Shown here piece by piece: positions 1 through 8,101 of a DNA stretch of 64,000 nucleotides; within the stretch, counting starts at the first letter, position 1, and each line of letters starts with the position of its first letter. The stretch spans positions 31,286 to 95,285 of the forward strand of contig JAWCNE010000001.1 in assembly GCA_038849025.1 (NCBI GenBank), read 5' to 3'. The notes beneath the pieces are model-generated. The model ran no database searches. It saw only the letters and a program-made list of their open reading frames with translations, and was not told where the DNA came from. Source of the DNA: WUQU01 sp038849025. GTDB taxonomy: Archaea > Thermoproteota > Bathyarchaeia > Bathyarchaeales > Bathycorpusculaceae. The position numbers and the translations under genes were made by a program.

Positions 1-211
1 CTGCTGCCGAAGGCGCTGCTGGTGCAGCCATTACTGTTGGAGCTGACTTGATGGCTTCGTCTATGTTAACCTCTGCTAGAGAAGCCACTAAGGCTTTAAC
101 TCTTACAGCGTCAACATTTATTCCTGCTGCTGTCAGAACTTGGGTTAGGTTTTCTTCGTTTATTTCTTTTCCAGCCTTGTGGAGGAGCATCGCAGCGTAA
201 ATGTATTCCAT
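1..211 (-). CDS. rpl12: Ribosomal protein L12 (P1/P2 stalk), 3' part cut off by window edge
   Basis: Stalk protein of the large subunit that recruits elongation factors. Seventy codons are visible, beginning MEYIYAAMLLHKAGKE, which is the dimerisation helix pair of archaeal L12. The frame runs into an Ala-rich stretch (APAAPSAA), the start of the flexible hinge; the acidic C-terminal tail lies outside the window. The ATG at 211 has a GGTGA ribosome-binding site 6 nt upstream. It is the last gene visible in the secE-spt5-L11-L1-L10-L12 series and follows L10 by 27 nt. Confidence 0.93.
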   Translation of the reverse strand, partial: MEYIYAAMLLHKAGKEINEENLTQVLTAAGINVDAVRVKALVASLAEVNIDEAIKSAPTVMAAPAAPSAA

Positions 212-238
212 ACCTTTTCACCTCTATTTTCTAGTATT

Positions 239-1066
239 TTAACCTTTTTCAAATTGTTTAATCTTCTCTTCCAAACTAGATAATCTGCTACTTAAACTTA
301 ACATTTCAGCATGCGCCTTTATTATGAGATCTTTTATGGTTTCTTTGCTGGGTATGGCTGCGCCTAATGCGAGGGCATAGGCCTCTTGGTGGGCGATTTG
401 CACCAGAAGAGTTATGTTTTCTTTTGTTGGGTAAGCTATTCCAACTGAAAGTTTGAAGGCCTCTGCTTGCGCAAATTCAATTTGCCTTTTTGTCTCGTTT
501 AAGTCTATTTTGAGCTGTTCTCCTTCTATTATCAAGCCTTCGTCGCACACAACCCTAATTATGAGGCCGGCTTCAACGGGTTTTATCCCTAGCTTTGATA
601 GGACACTTGCAAGTCTTTCTGATATGACATCGCCTTTTCTAGCAACCAGCGTGTCTTTGGTTATCCAGACACTTCCAGACTCAATTCTTGTTGGCAAACC
701 CACGGCGTTTAACTGGCTGATTATGGGTCCTGGGGGCTGCCCAGTGTTTCCAGCAGGGACGATTACATCGAAGGATGCTGTGTCGCCAGCCTTGGCCGTA
801 ATTAGCACTTTGCCCTTTTCAAGGAGCAGCGCGAGTTTGAAGGGATTAAGGTTGGTGAAGAGAAAAACGTTTGAACCTGTTAAATATTTCTCCAATTTTT
901 TAGGGTCAAGTTTTTCACGGCAGTTCTCAATAGCCCTTTTCATCAAAGTGTTCTTTATAACACGCATGTAAACGTCTGCCGCCAACTTCTTCTTGAACTC
1001 TTGAAGCTGAGAGGCTCTGACTTTTTGAAGGCTTGCTATGCCCACTACTTTATATTGCCTCAGCAA
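239..1066 (-). CDS. rpl10: Ribosomal protein L10 (P0), stalk base; start uncertain
   Basis: Anchors the L12 stalk on 23S rRNA. The body matches archaeal L10/P0: VVGIA near the start, RVIKNTLMKRA, GNTGQPPGP, and a C-terminal helical spine for L12 dimers. Coordinates use the first conventional start, TTG at 1066, which has GAGGT 7 nt upstream. That leaves only six residues before the first core strand, whereas archaeal homologues have about 25. The frame stays open in the same phase back to the L1 stop at 1139 and encodes a fitting helix (SEVEEVTRLLRQY). A CTG at 1123 preceded by GAGGG would give the family length, so the true protein is probably longer than drawn. Confidence 0.9.
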   Translation of the reverse strand: MLRQYKVVGIASLQKVRASQLQEFKKKLAADVYMRVIKNTLMKRAIENCREKLDPKKLEKYLTGSNVFLFTNLNPFKLALLLEKGKVLITAKAGDTASFDVIVPAGNTGQPPGPIISQLNAVGLPTRIESGSVWITKDTLVARKGDVISERLASVLSKLGIKPVEAGLIIRVVCDEGLIIEGEQLKIDLNETKRQIEFAQAEAFKLSVGIAYPTKENITLLVQIAHQEAYALALGAAIPSKETIKDLIIKAHAEMLSLSSRLSSLEEKIKQFEKG

Positions 1067-1138
1067 TCTTGTTACCTCTTCAACTTCGCTGGCTTTTGCT
1101 TTTAAAATCTGTTGGGACGGCAGACGCTTTCCCTCGCT

Positions 1139-1792
1139 TTATGGCTTAATTTTTACTGGAGCACCCATGGTTGTTTTTATACAGACCAATTTAATGTTTT
1201 TCATTCCTCTTTTCAATTTTCCTTCAAGAACCCTTAAAACGGCTTGTATGTTTTCTGCTATTTCCTCTTCTTTCATGCTTTCGGTTCCAACACGGCACTG
1301 GATTATAGGCTGGTTCCGCATTCTTATAACAACGGTTTTGCGGTATTTTTCCAGCAAGTTTCCAATGTCCGCTGTGGGAGGAACTGGAACAGGCATTTTC
1401 CCCCGCGGTCCAAGGGTGGCTCCTAAAATTTTGCCTACAAGAGGCATGAGGGGGGCTTCTGCCACGAAAAAGTCGTATTCGTCAGCTATTTTCCTCAGCT
1501 CTTTTTTCTTGCCTGCCAAACCTTCAAGTTCAGCCCTGTCAATGACAAGGTCTGCGTTAGCCTTTTTCGCCTTAAGCGCCAATTCTCCTGTGGCAATTAC
1601 GCATATTTTGTTTGCCTTTTCAGGCGGTGGGTGGGGCAATTCTATGTTTTCTTGAAGTCTGCCTTCTGGAGATTTCATGTCTATGTCTTGCAAGTTTAAT
1701 ATAAGTTCAACTGACTGGGTGAAGTTTCTCTTTTCAGATTTTTCTTTCGCCTCTTTAACTGCGGCTAATATGGTTTTTTGTTCTATTGGCAT
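1139..1792 (-). CDS. rpl1: Ribosomal protein L1
   Basis: L1-stalk protein that contacts 23S rRNA and helps release deacylated tRNA; in several archaea it also represses its own mRNA. The 217 residues match the usual archaeal length. The hallmark LGPRGKMP lies near residue 130, followed by the VIRMRNQP strand and the C-terminal KTTMGAPVKI. It sits between L11 and L10 on the minus strand, 46 nt after the L11 stop. L10 follows in the same reading phase. Confidence 0.96.
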   Translation of the reverse strand: MPIEQKTILAAVKEAKEKSEKRNFTQSVELILNLQDIDMKSPEGRLQENIELPHPPPEKANKICVIATGELALKAKKANADLVIDRAELEGLAGKKKELRKIADEYDFFVAEAPLMPLVGKILGATLGPRGKMPVPVPPTADIGNLLEKYRKTVVIRMRNQPIIQCRVGTESMKEEEIAENIQAVLRVLEGKLKRGMKNIKLVCIKTTMGAPVKIKP

Positions 1793-1838
1793 TTTGGGCC
1801 CCGTGCCATTGATGGATTAGGAAGCCATTATAAAAATG

Positions 1839-2333
1839 TTAGGCTTCACCTAGGGCAAATATTTGGTCGTACTTACCCTCGTCGATTTCTCGCATAATTT
1901 CTTTAGGGTCTTTGCCTTCAACGGTGACTCCCATGCTTACGCATGTTCCCAGAATTTCTTTAGCTGCTGACTTTAATGTTTTTGAAAGCAGTTCTGGCCG
2001 CTTAATTTTTGCTATGCGTATAAGTTGTTCCATGGAGAGGTTGCCGACTTTCTGCGTATTTGGTGCTCCCGAACCTTTTTCGATCTTTAGTTCACTTACA
2101 ATTAGAGCGGATGTTGTAGGTGTTCCAACAGTAACTTCAAATTGTTTAGTTTCAGGGTCAACGGAAACTTTCACCGGAACCTTCATTCCGGCATAATCTT
2201 TAGTAAGCTCATTTATCTTGTTCACAACAGCCATCACATTTAAGCCTAAGGGTCCTAATGCTGGTCCTAATGGTGGACCCGCTGTTGCTTGCCCCCCGCT
2301 GACTAATAATTCTACAACTTTTTTCTCAGCCAT
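1839..2333 (-). CDS. rpl11: Ribosomal protein L11
   Basis: GTPase-centre protein that binds the L11 rRNA region. The N-terminal domain carries the proline-rich PPLGPALGPLG near residues 20-30, which interacts with the stalk. The C-terminal RNA-binding domain ends in LGTCVSMGVTVEG. The length, 164 residues, is typical. Its ATG overlaps the Spt5 stop in a TAATG arrangement, so the two are probably translationally coupled. Confidence 0.97.
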   Translation of the reverse strand: MAEKKVVELLVSGGQATAGPPLGPALGPLGLNVMAVVNKINELTKDYAGMKVPVKVSVDPETKQFEVTVGTPTTSALIVSELKIEKGSGAPNTQKVGNLSMEQLIRIAKIKRPELLSKTLKSAAKEILGTCVSMGVTVEGKDPKEIMREIDEGKYDQIFALGEA

Positions 2334-2809
2334 TATGCACCACCACCTTCGCTTTTTGCTTTCTCCACAAGCTTAACATAATCTGAATGAACAGTTATGG
2401 GCAGAGTAAAAGTGGCTTCAAGAAGCTCTAGGGTAACCTCCTCCTTAGTCTTGTCAATACGCGTTATCTTTGCCCGCATTCCCTTGAAAGGCCCGCCAGT
2501 AACCTCAACAATATCGCTTTCGCTTAGCTCTTCAATAACCGGTTTTCGAACAATGTACTTTTCAATCTCGGAGAAGTTAACGAAGTCTGGAACCCTTGAC
2601 CTTACATGTTTTATGCCCGCTATAGCTTGCTCCACGAAATGAGGGCCCTCAGCCTCCATGAAGATGTACCCTCTCAAAGTGTCTGGTACAAGGATGGCCT
2701 TAACAGGTATTTTATGCATCTCTACTCTTGCAGTGACAAGTTTAGCCACGTTTCTTTCCTGTCCAGTTGTTATTCTCACAGCGAAAATTTTTGTTGTTCT
2801 TTTCTCCAA
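2333..2809 (-). CDS. spt5: Transcription elongation factor Spt5 (NusG-like)
   Basis: Binds the RNA polymerase clamp with Spt4 and promotes processivity. An N-terminal NGN domain (IFAVRITTGQERNVAKLV, about residues 8-90) is followed by one KOW domain around residues 95-150 (DIVEVTGGPFKGMRAKI). The length of 158 residues fits archaeal Spt5. It lies 15 nt downstream of secE and overlaps the L11 start, the standard archaeal order. Confidence 0.96.
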   Translation of the reverse strand: MEKRTTKIFAVRITTGQERNVAKLVTARVEMHKIPVKAILVPDTLRGYIFMEAEGPHFVEQAIAGIKHVRSRVPDFVNFSEIEKYIVRKPVIEELSESDIVEVTGGPFKGMRAKITRIDKTKEEVTLELLEATFTLPITVHSDYVKLVEKAKSEGGGA

Positions 2810-2824
2810 GCTTTTCCCTCTTGC

Positions 2825-2992
2825 CTAGTAAGGTATGGCGCTTGTTAGCAGTTTTATTACGAAACCTATAAGTCCAACGGCGCCTATGCCTAAAAAGCAT
2901 ATTTTAATCGATAGCCAAAGCTCACTTCTCCCAGGTTTTACCGCTAGCTTCAATGTCCTTGCGCATTGCGATAGGAACGACCTTAAGCCCAT
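2825..2992 (-). CDS. secE: Preprotein translocase subunit SecE (Sec61 gamma)
   Basis: A 55-residue single-span membrane protein that clamps SecY. The amphipathic N-terminal helix (FLSQCARTLKLAVKPGR) contains the family pattern KP-x-R-x-ELW-x-SIK, and one transmembrane helix follows (about residues 31-52). An in-frame TGA two codons upstream makes the ATG at 2992 the only reasonable start. It is the first gene of the spt5/L11/L1/L10/L12 operon, as in most archaea, and is short enough to be missed by length filters. Confidence 0.93.
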   Translation of the reverse strand: MGLRSFLSQCARTLKLAVKPGRSELWLSIKICFLGIGAVGLIGFVIKLLTSAIPY

Positions 2993-3067
2993 TTCTCATC
3001 TACCAGCAAATTGTGTTCTGATAGATAAACATGCATTTCTATTAACTTTTCTGTTTTAGTGATTAGC

Positions 3068-3077
3068 GATATAAATG
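3068..3077 (-). promoter_or_regulatory. Probable TATA box for the secE-spt5-ribosomal protein operon
   Basis: Read on the minus strand this is CATTTATATCG, about 80 nt before the secE ATG. The 93-nt gap between dtdA and secE holds no gene. A second AT-rich element, TGTTTATC near 3025, is closer to the start and could be used instead. Confidence 0.35.
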
Positions 3078-3085
3078 CCTTTATG

Positions 3086-3910
3086 TTAAGCCTTTTGGAA
3101 TTCAAGGCCTATTTTTCTAAGCATTTCGATGATTTTTGGCTTGTATTCGCCCTTTATTCCCTTCCAGTCTAGAACTGCAAGCTTAACTTTTTCAAGGGTC
3201 TTTTCAACGCACTGCCTTAAAACACAATCATCAATTTTGGAAACGGCGTATTTTGGGATCATATGACCAAAAGCCATCGAGTTTTCCAAAGCCATCTTGG
3301 TGAATCGTGTGTTGTAGTGGGGCCCGCCGATTCCCAGAACTGCTTTTGATTGTCGCTCTCCAAAACTTGAAATGGCTTCCATTGCAGCATGAGCGACAAC
3401 CTCTGCTGCTTCTAAATCCTCCCACTGTTCCGGCGAACTTCCCAATTCAACAAACATTGCTGGTACATCCAATGAAGGCCCATGGTGGGTACATTCATAG
3501 GAAACCTCGTATTTCAGCTGCTTTTCCTCAACAAGCTTCGCCATGGTTTTCAAAGCGTTTTTCATGGCGTCTGCTGGAGAAACCGAAACCTTTCTTGGGA
3601 TTCCGCCTAAATCGGCATCTCCGAGGTTTCCTGGAGTGTGCACCGAAAGCGTTGGAGTTTTGCTAATGCTGCTATGTCTTGAGACGAAGACTACAAGCTC
3701 AAGCGACGGAGAAAACTCTGCTATGTTTTGTGCATAAACCAGTTCTTCATTCAATATGGCAAGGTTGATTTCTTTACCGTTGATTTCAGCAGCGTAAATA
3801 GGAGCATCGTGAAACTTTTCTTTCGCTAGGCTGAATGGATAATTGTTTAGAATTTGTTTTGCAATGTTTATGCTTGCCAAGTCTTTTGTTGATGCGGCGA
3901 GCAGAATCAT
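3086..3910 (-). CDS. dtdA: D-aminoacyl-tRNA deacylase, archaeal/plant type (DtdA/GEK1)
   Basis: Zinc-dependent hydrolase that removes D-amino acids mischarged on tRNA. The 274 residues match DTD2 (PF04414): CTHHGPSLDVPAMFVELGSS around residues 140-160 and GIGGPHYNTRFTK near 195-205. These supply the conserved His and Cys residues of the family. The ATG at 3910 opens with a beta strand (MILLAASTKD), as in homologues. It is a single gene between the translation operon and a divergent carbamoyltransferase. Confidence 0.93.
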   Translation of the reverse strand: MILLAASTKDLASINIAKQILNNYPFSLAKEKFHDAPIYAAEINGKEINLAILNEELVYAQNIAEFSPSLELVVFVSRHSSISKTPTLSVHTPGNLGDADLGGIPRKVSVSPADAMKNALKTMAKLVEEKQLKYEVSYECTHHGPSLDVPAMFVELGSSPEQWEDLEAAEVVAHAAMEAISSFGERQSKAVLGIGGPHYNTRFTKMALENSMAFGHMIPKYAVSKIDDCVLRQCVEKTLEKVKLAVLDWKGIKGEYKPKIIEMLRKIGLEFQKA

Positions 3911-3962
3911 CCGTATTTTCCCAATTGCAAGATGCCTCCTCCTCAGAAAAAGGTTTCCATAA

Positions 3963-3972
3963 AACTTATAAT
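3963..3972 (+). promoter_or_regulatory. TATA box for the carbamoyltransferase gene
   Basis: AACTTATAAT lies 45-50 nt before the ATG at 4015, which predicts a transcript start near 3995 and a short leader carrying the GGTGG ribosome-binding site. It sits in the 104-nt divergent gap with dtdA. Confidence 0.45.
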
Positions 3973-4014
3973 CGCTGAAACATTGAAAAGCTTAATGTTT
4001 AGAACGGTGGAAAA

Positions 4015-4929
4015 ATGCATTTAATAAATTTTAAGAATCTGTCCAGCCAGCAGCTTATGGACATAATCGATAAGGCCATTGAAGTTAAGAAAAATCCTGA
4101 AAAATATAAGAAGGCTTTAGACGGCAAATCTTTGGCCATGATATTTCAGAAAACATCCACGAGGACGAGGGTTTCCTTTGAAGTTGCCATGACCCAGCTT
4201 GGGGGACATGCGCTCTACATCGATTGGAGGACAACAAACTTTACCATAGCTGATGTCTATGATGAAACACAGTATTTGTCACGGAACGTAGACTGCATAA
4301 TGGCTAGGCTTCTGCGGAATGCCGATTTGCAGGTAATGGCCAATGCCTCACTGGTTCCGGTAATAAACGGGTGCGACGAGAAGTATCATCCAAGCCAAGC
4401 CATAGCCGACTTAATGACTATGAAGGAGAAGAAGGGTAAACTGAAGGACTTAAAACTTGTTTACATAGGCATTCACAACAACGTCTGTAATTCGTTGATT
4501 GAGGGATGCACAAAAACTGGAGTAAAAATAACAACGGTTACACCAATTTTTAACGAACCCTCAAGGGATGATGAACTGCTGAAAAGCGCTGAAAAAAGCG
4601 GCTTATGGGAAAAAAGTTTAGACGTTGAGGAAGCCCTTAAAGATGCGGATTTCGTTTACACAGACACATGGATTGACATGGAGTTCTTCTCGAATCCAAA
4701 ATTCTCTGCGGAAAAAGAAAAACGCCTCAAAATTATGATGCCTTACCAAGTGAACAAAAAACTTCTAGGAAAAAGCGACGCCTACGTAATGCATGACATG
4801 CCAATCCATCGGGGATACGAGATAAGCGATGACATCATCGAAAGCCCCAATTCAATCATATATGAGCAAAGCGAAAACCGCCTTTACTCAGCTAAAGCCA
4901 TATTGCTGAAACTGCTTGAAAAATTCTAA
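4015..4929 (+). CDS. Carbamoyltransferase of the ornithine carbamoyltransferase family, substrate unclear
   Basis: The carbamoyl-phosphate half is intact: KTSTRTRVSFE near residue 45 (the STRTR loop), HPSQAIADL near 125, and HRGYEISDDI in the C-terminal part. The second-substrate half is not ornithine-like. The DxxxSMG loop that holds ornithine reads DTWIDMEFF, and the HCLP motif reads HDMP, so the Cys that contacts the substrate is missing. Length (304 aa) is normal. The next genes, speD and bpsA, make polyamines, so an amine such as putrescine or agmatine is a possible acceptor; this is inference. An ordinary OTC role in arginine synthesis cannot be excluded. Confidence 0.75.
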   Translation: MHLINFKNLSSQQLMDIIDKAIEVKKNPEKYKKALDGKSLAMIFQKTSTRTRVSFEVAMTQLGGHALYIDWRTTNFTIADVYDETQYLSRNVDCIMARLLRNADLQVMANASLVPVINGCDEKYHPSQAIADLMTMKEKKGKLKDLKLVYIGIHNNVCNSLIEGCTKTGVKITTVTPIFNEPSRDDELLKSAEKSGLWEKSLDVEEALKDADFVYTDTWIDMEFFSNPKFSAEKEKRLKIMMPYQVNKKLLGKSDAYVMHDMPIHRGYEISDDIIESPNSIIYEQSENRLYSAKAILLKLLEKF

Positions 4930-5246
4930 GTAAAATGTAATGAACGCGAGCATTGGTCATGTGAGCTATTAAAGGGAAGTTCTCATCCACAAGGTCTTTT
5001 GAAAAGTTCAGAGGGTTCATTTTGAAATTTAAAATAGGAAGCCTCTCAAAACTATTTCCAAGCTTATTGTACAATGATCGTTCGTATACACATTAAATAT
5101 AGTGACATTTTCGATAGGCAAAAGATTTATAAAAAAGAAAAATTCTCGGAAAAATTCAGAGGATAGAAACCGTATGCATAACCTCCCCAGCATCATGTTG
5201 CACAAAACATGCTTGCGAAGCTCGACGATAATGGTGGGTGTTCGCT
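4930..5246 (+). other. Gene-free 317-nt stretch with the speD promoter and leader
   Basis: No convincing gene is seen. A TATA element, ATTTATAAA, is at 5125-5133 and would start transcription near 5155, giving a leader of about 90 nt, longer than usual here. The leader can fold a small hairpin (AGC..ATGTT paired with AACATGCT, about 5191-5215) ahead of the GGTGGG ribosome-binding site. Whether it has a regulatory role is unknown. Confidence 0.35.
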
Positions 5247-5600
5247 ATGGGCATCCACATTATCGCCGAATTTCACGGGGTGGATCCCCAGAAGATTTCC
5301 AGAGTGGAAACTCTTCGGGTAGTTTTGGATAGGGTTGTTACTAAATCCGGCTTGCATGTTGTTTCTTCAAGTTTTCACCAGTTTGAACCTCAAGGGGTTT
5401 CTGCCATCTATCTTTTAACTGAATCCCATTTGAGCGTTCACACGTGGCCTGAATATGGTTACATGGCCTTAGATATTTTCACTTGTGGGGATGATGGTTC
5501 AGCTTTGAAGGCTTTTCAGCTGATGTTGGAGGAGTTTCAACCTAAAAACGTCAAGAAAAGGGTGATTAGGAGGGAAGTCCTTGGAGAGAGTAAAGGCTAA
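5247..5600 (+). CDS. speD: S-adenosylmethionine decarboxylase proenzyme
   Basis: Makes decarboxylated SAM, the aminopropyl donor for polyamines. The self-cleavage site is in LTESHLSVHTWPE (about residues 65-77): the Ser after Glu becomes the pyruvoyl group, and His and the later Cys (FTCGDD) assist. The 117-residue size fits the small prokaryotic form. The ATG at 5247 is preferred because GGTGGG lies 8 nt upstream; a GTG at 5238 is too close to it. The family also includes crenarchaeal arginine decarboxylases, but the overlapping bpsA gene needs decarboxylated SAM, which favours SpeD. Confidence 0.9.
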   Translation: MGIHIIAEFHGVDPQKISRVETLRVVLDRVVTKSGLHVVSSSFHQFEPQGVSAIYLLTESHLSVHTWPEYGYMALDIFTCGDDGSALKAFQLMLEEFQPKNVKKRVIRREVLGESKG

Positions 5601-6648
5601 AATCTTTCATGAACTTGCAGTTTCAAAGAAAACTATTTGGGAGCTCCTCGAGAAGACTAATTGCTCCCTTAAAGACTTTGTTGCAGCCTTAAAAGAACTT
5701 CATGGAAAAGGCTTGCTTGCTGCCGATGAAAATGGTTTCTACCTAACGGAGAGGGGTAAAAGCGAAGTTAACCCTAAAAGCTTAGATTTTGGAGTAGAAC
5801 TCTGTCCCACATGCCTAGGCAAGCGCTTTATTCCAGAGGGAAAATTCAAGGAAATTATGGAAGAGTTTAGGCGTATAACTGCTAAGAGACCTAGTCCAAC
5901 CCTCGAGTTTTTCCAAGGTTATATGCTTGAACAAGATGTCGTTGCAAGGGTTGCTCTAATGCATAATTATGGCGATTTGAATGGCAAAAGCATCGTTTTA
6001 ATAGGCGACGACGACCTGCTAAGCATTGCCTTAGCCATAACAGGGCTTGCTTCACGCATTACAGTTTTAGATATTGACGAAAGATTAGGCAACTTCATAA
6101 AAAATGTCAACAAAGACTATAGTTTTAACATTGAATATATTCATTACAATGTTGCTAACCCGCTGCCCAAAGACCTTCGCGGTATGTTTGATGTTTTTTC
6201 TTCAGAACCTCTCGAAACATTGTCCGGTTTAAGGGCTTTTATAACGCGAGGCGCGGCATGCCTAAAAGAGAACGGAGTTGGATATTTTGGTTTGACCCTC
6301 TATGAGGCGTCGCTAAAGAAATGGTTGGCGGTGCAAAAACTCCTAGCACGAATGAACTGCGTAATCACAGATATTATCCAAGGATTCTCGGCCTATCCAA
6401 TGGATTATGGCACCGCAAACTACGAAATGTTTGTACACAGCTTGGGCTTTGCGGTTGATAAAAACCCAGGCATAAACTGGTATAAATCCGCCCTTTTCAG
6501 GTTCGAAGCCCTTGGCAAGGCAAAACTTTCTTCGGATCCGGACAAGAAGTTAAGAATAAGATTCATAGATCCATACGAGGACTTGACCCATCCGATTCTG
6601 CACCGTGAAATTCTCAAGAAGTTGAACGATAAAGGGGCGCCGCTATAG
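5581..6648 (+). CDS. bpsA: N4-bis(aminopropyl)spermidine synthase (branched-chain polyamine synthase)
   Basis: Adds two aminopropyl groups to the central nitrogen of spermidine, giving the branched polyamine typical of thermophiles. An N-terminal winged-helix-like domain (residues 1-65) precedes a Rossmann aminopropyltransferase domain. The signature GDDDL is near residue 141 (VLIGDDDLLSIALA), and CPTCLGK near 78 matches BpsA homologues. The length is 355 aa. The TTG start at 5581 has GGAGG 7 nt upstream and overlaps the last codons of speD, so the two are co-translated. Confidence 0.92.
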   Translation: MERVKAKIFHELAVSKKTIWELLEKTNCSLKDFVAALKELHGKGLLAADENGFYLTERGKSEVNPKSLDFGVELCPTCLGKRFIPEGKFKEIMEEFRRITAKRPSPTLEFFQGYMLEQDVVARVALMHNYGDLNGKSIVLIGDDDLLSIALAITGLASRITVLDIDERLGNFIKNVNKDYSFNIEYIHYNVANPLPKDLRGMFDVFSSEPLETLSGLRAFITRGAACLKENGVGYFGLTLYEASLKKWLAVQKLLARMNCVITDIIQGFSAYPMDYGTANYEMFVHSLGFAVDKNPGINWYKSALFRFEALGKAKLSSDPDKKLRIRFIDPYEDLTHPILHREILKKLNDKGAPL

Positions 6649-6681
6649 TCGCGTTCGGCATCACTTTAGGATAGTGATTGC

Positions 6682-7191
6682 ATGTCAGCAAATAAAGAGA
6701 AACTTTCAGACATCGCTCTTGCAAATGCTAAGATTCGGCAAGCCAGCGAAGAGGATTTACAACAAATTGTTAAATTATCAGAGAAGCTTGGAAAAGATGA
6801 AAGCGCTATGGACTCTATGATGTCGCCTCTGCCCAGCGAGTTCCAAAATCCAAACTGGATTCTTAAGAACATCAGGGGTGAAAACACCATTATTTTTGTT
6901 GCTGAGATTGGCGGAAAAATTGTTGGCTACTCGCTTGGCTGGGTTAGCCAGCCTTGGGCTTACAAAGGCAAGAGAGGTTATATCTGCGACTGTTTCGTCG
7001 AAAAATCATATAGAAAGCGTGGCATAGGCAAAGCCCTAATTGAGGCCATGATTAACTGGTTCTTCAAAAAGGGCGTAGAATGCGTAGAAGTTGATGTTTA
7101 TTCCGCCAATATTCCATCTTTAAGGTTATTCAAAAAATTAGGCTTTGAAGAAGTATTCAAAAGGCTACGCTTAACGGTAAAAAAGCCTTAA
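6682..7191 (+). CDS. GNAT-family N-acetyltransferase
   Basis: The acetyl-CoA pyrophosphate loop is VEKSYRKRGIGKAL near residues 115-128, followed by the helix and strand pattern ending IPSLRLFKKLGFEEV. Of 169 residues, the first 15 or so are an extension before the fold. It follows bpsA by 33 nt on the same strand and may share its transcript. Acetylation of polyamines would fit the context, but protein N-terminal or side-chain acetylation is equally possible from sequence. Confidence 0.8.
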   Translation: MSANKEKLSDIALANAKIRQASEEDLQQIVKLSEKLGKDESAMDSMMSPLPSEFQNPNWILKNIRGENTIIFVAEIGGKIVGYSLGWVSQPWAYKGKRGYICDCFVEKSYRKRGIGKALIEAMINWFFKKGVECVEVDVYSANIPSLRLFKKLGFEEVFKRLRLTVKKP

Positions 7192-7195
7192 CGCC

Positions 7196-8101
7196 TCATT
7201 TAAGTATCATATCCACAAACTTTTCAGGGTCAAACCCTTCTAAATCATCATATTCCTGTCCAGTTCCAACGAACAAAATGGGTTTATTCGTAATATATGT
7301 TACGCTTAGGGCTGAGCCGCCCTTGACATCTGCGTCAACTTTAGTCAGTATTGTGGCGTCTATGCCTACACTTTTGTGAAACTCTTCGGCTTGCATAACT
7401 GCATCGTTTCCAGTTAAAGAGTCAACCGTTAAAATTGTCAAGTCGGGATTTATTATGCGCTTGATTTTTGCAAGCTCGTTCATCAAATTTCTGTTTGTCT
7501 GCATTCTCCCCGCAGTGTCTATCAAAACCACATGTATTCCGTGAGCCTTGGCATGATTTATGGCATCGTAGGCCACTGCCGCGGGATCAGCACCATACTT
7601 ATGCTTTATCATCCGTACACCTATACGCTTTGCATGCGTTTCTAACTGTTCAATTGAACCCGCTCGGTAAGTGTCGCTGCACGCAAGCACAACTGTATAG
7701 CCTTTACTATTCAAGAGTCTAGCGACTTTGGCTATTGTGGTTGTCTTTCCAGTTCCATTTATTCCGACAAATACTATCACAAAAGGTTCATTCTTTTTCC
7801 GTTTTTCTTCCACAGCCTTAAAAAAGTCTATTTTGTTTTTTGTGAGCATAACTTCCAAAAGCACTTCTCGAAGATTTTTCTCCACAATTTTCCTTCGATC
7901 TTCAAGCCGTTTAACCTGAACTCCGTTTAGGCGTTTTTCCATTTCATCACATATGCGCTCTGCCACTGGGACGGCTACATCATTCTCTATGAGACTTAGC
8001 TTAAATTCCGAAAGGATCGGGCGAAGGTTTTCGGCTTTAAGCTCCGTCGTTACGATTTGGTTTATGAGTCCCCTTAAACCAGATTTCAGTTTCTCAAACA
8101 T
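7196..8101 (-). CDS. ftsY: Signal recognition particle receptor FtsY
   Basis: SRP-receptor GTPase that docks ribosome-SRP complexes at the membrane. N domain (residues 1-85), then the G domain: G1 GINGTGKTTTIAK near 105, DTYRAGS (insertion-box side), DTAGR near 190, and TKVDAD near 245. The ATG at 8101 overlaps the prefoldin stop (ATGTTTGA). A longer reading from 8146 would sit inside prefoldin and has no family match. At 301 aa it lacks the acidic A domain, as is common in archaea. Confidence 0.95.
   Translation of the reverse strand: MFEKLKSGLRGLINQIVTTELKAENLRPILSEFKLSLIENDVAVPVAERICDEMEKRLNGVQVKRLEDRRKIVEKNLREVLLEVMLTKNKIDFFKAVEEKRKKNEPFVIVFVGINGTGKTTTIAKVARLLNSKGYTVVLACSDTYRAGSIEQLETHAKRIGVRMIKHKYGADPAAVAYDAINHAKAHGIHVVLIDTAGRMQTNRNLMNELAKIKRIINPDLTILTVDSLTGNDAVMQAEEFHKSVGIDATILTKVDADVKGGSALSVTYITNKPILFVGTGQEYDDLEGFDPEKFVDMILK

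Noticed and set aside
453..971. Long plus-strand frame across L10
   Set aside because: It lies wholly within the well-supported L10 gene on the other strand, has no family features and no ribosome-binding site.
5102..5332. 76-codon frame overlapping the speD start
   Set aside because: Runs through the promoter and leader into speD in another phase, with composition unlike a protein; the SpeD frame is certain.
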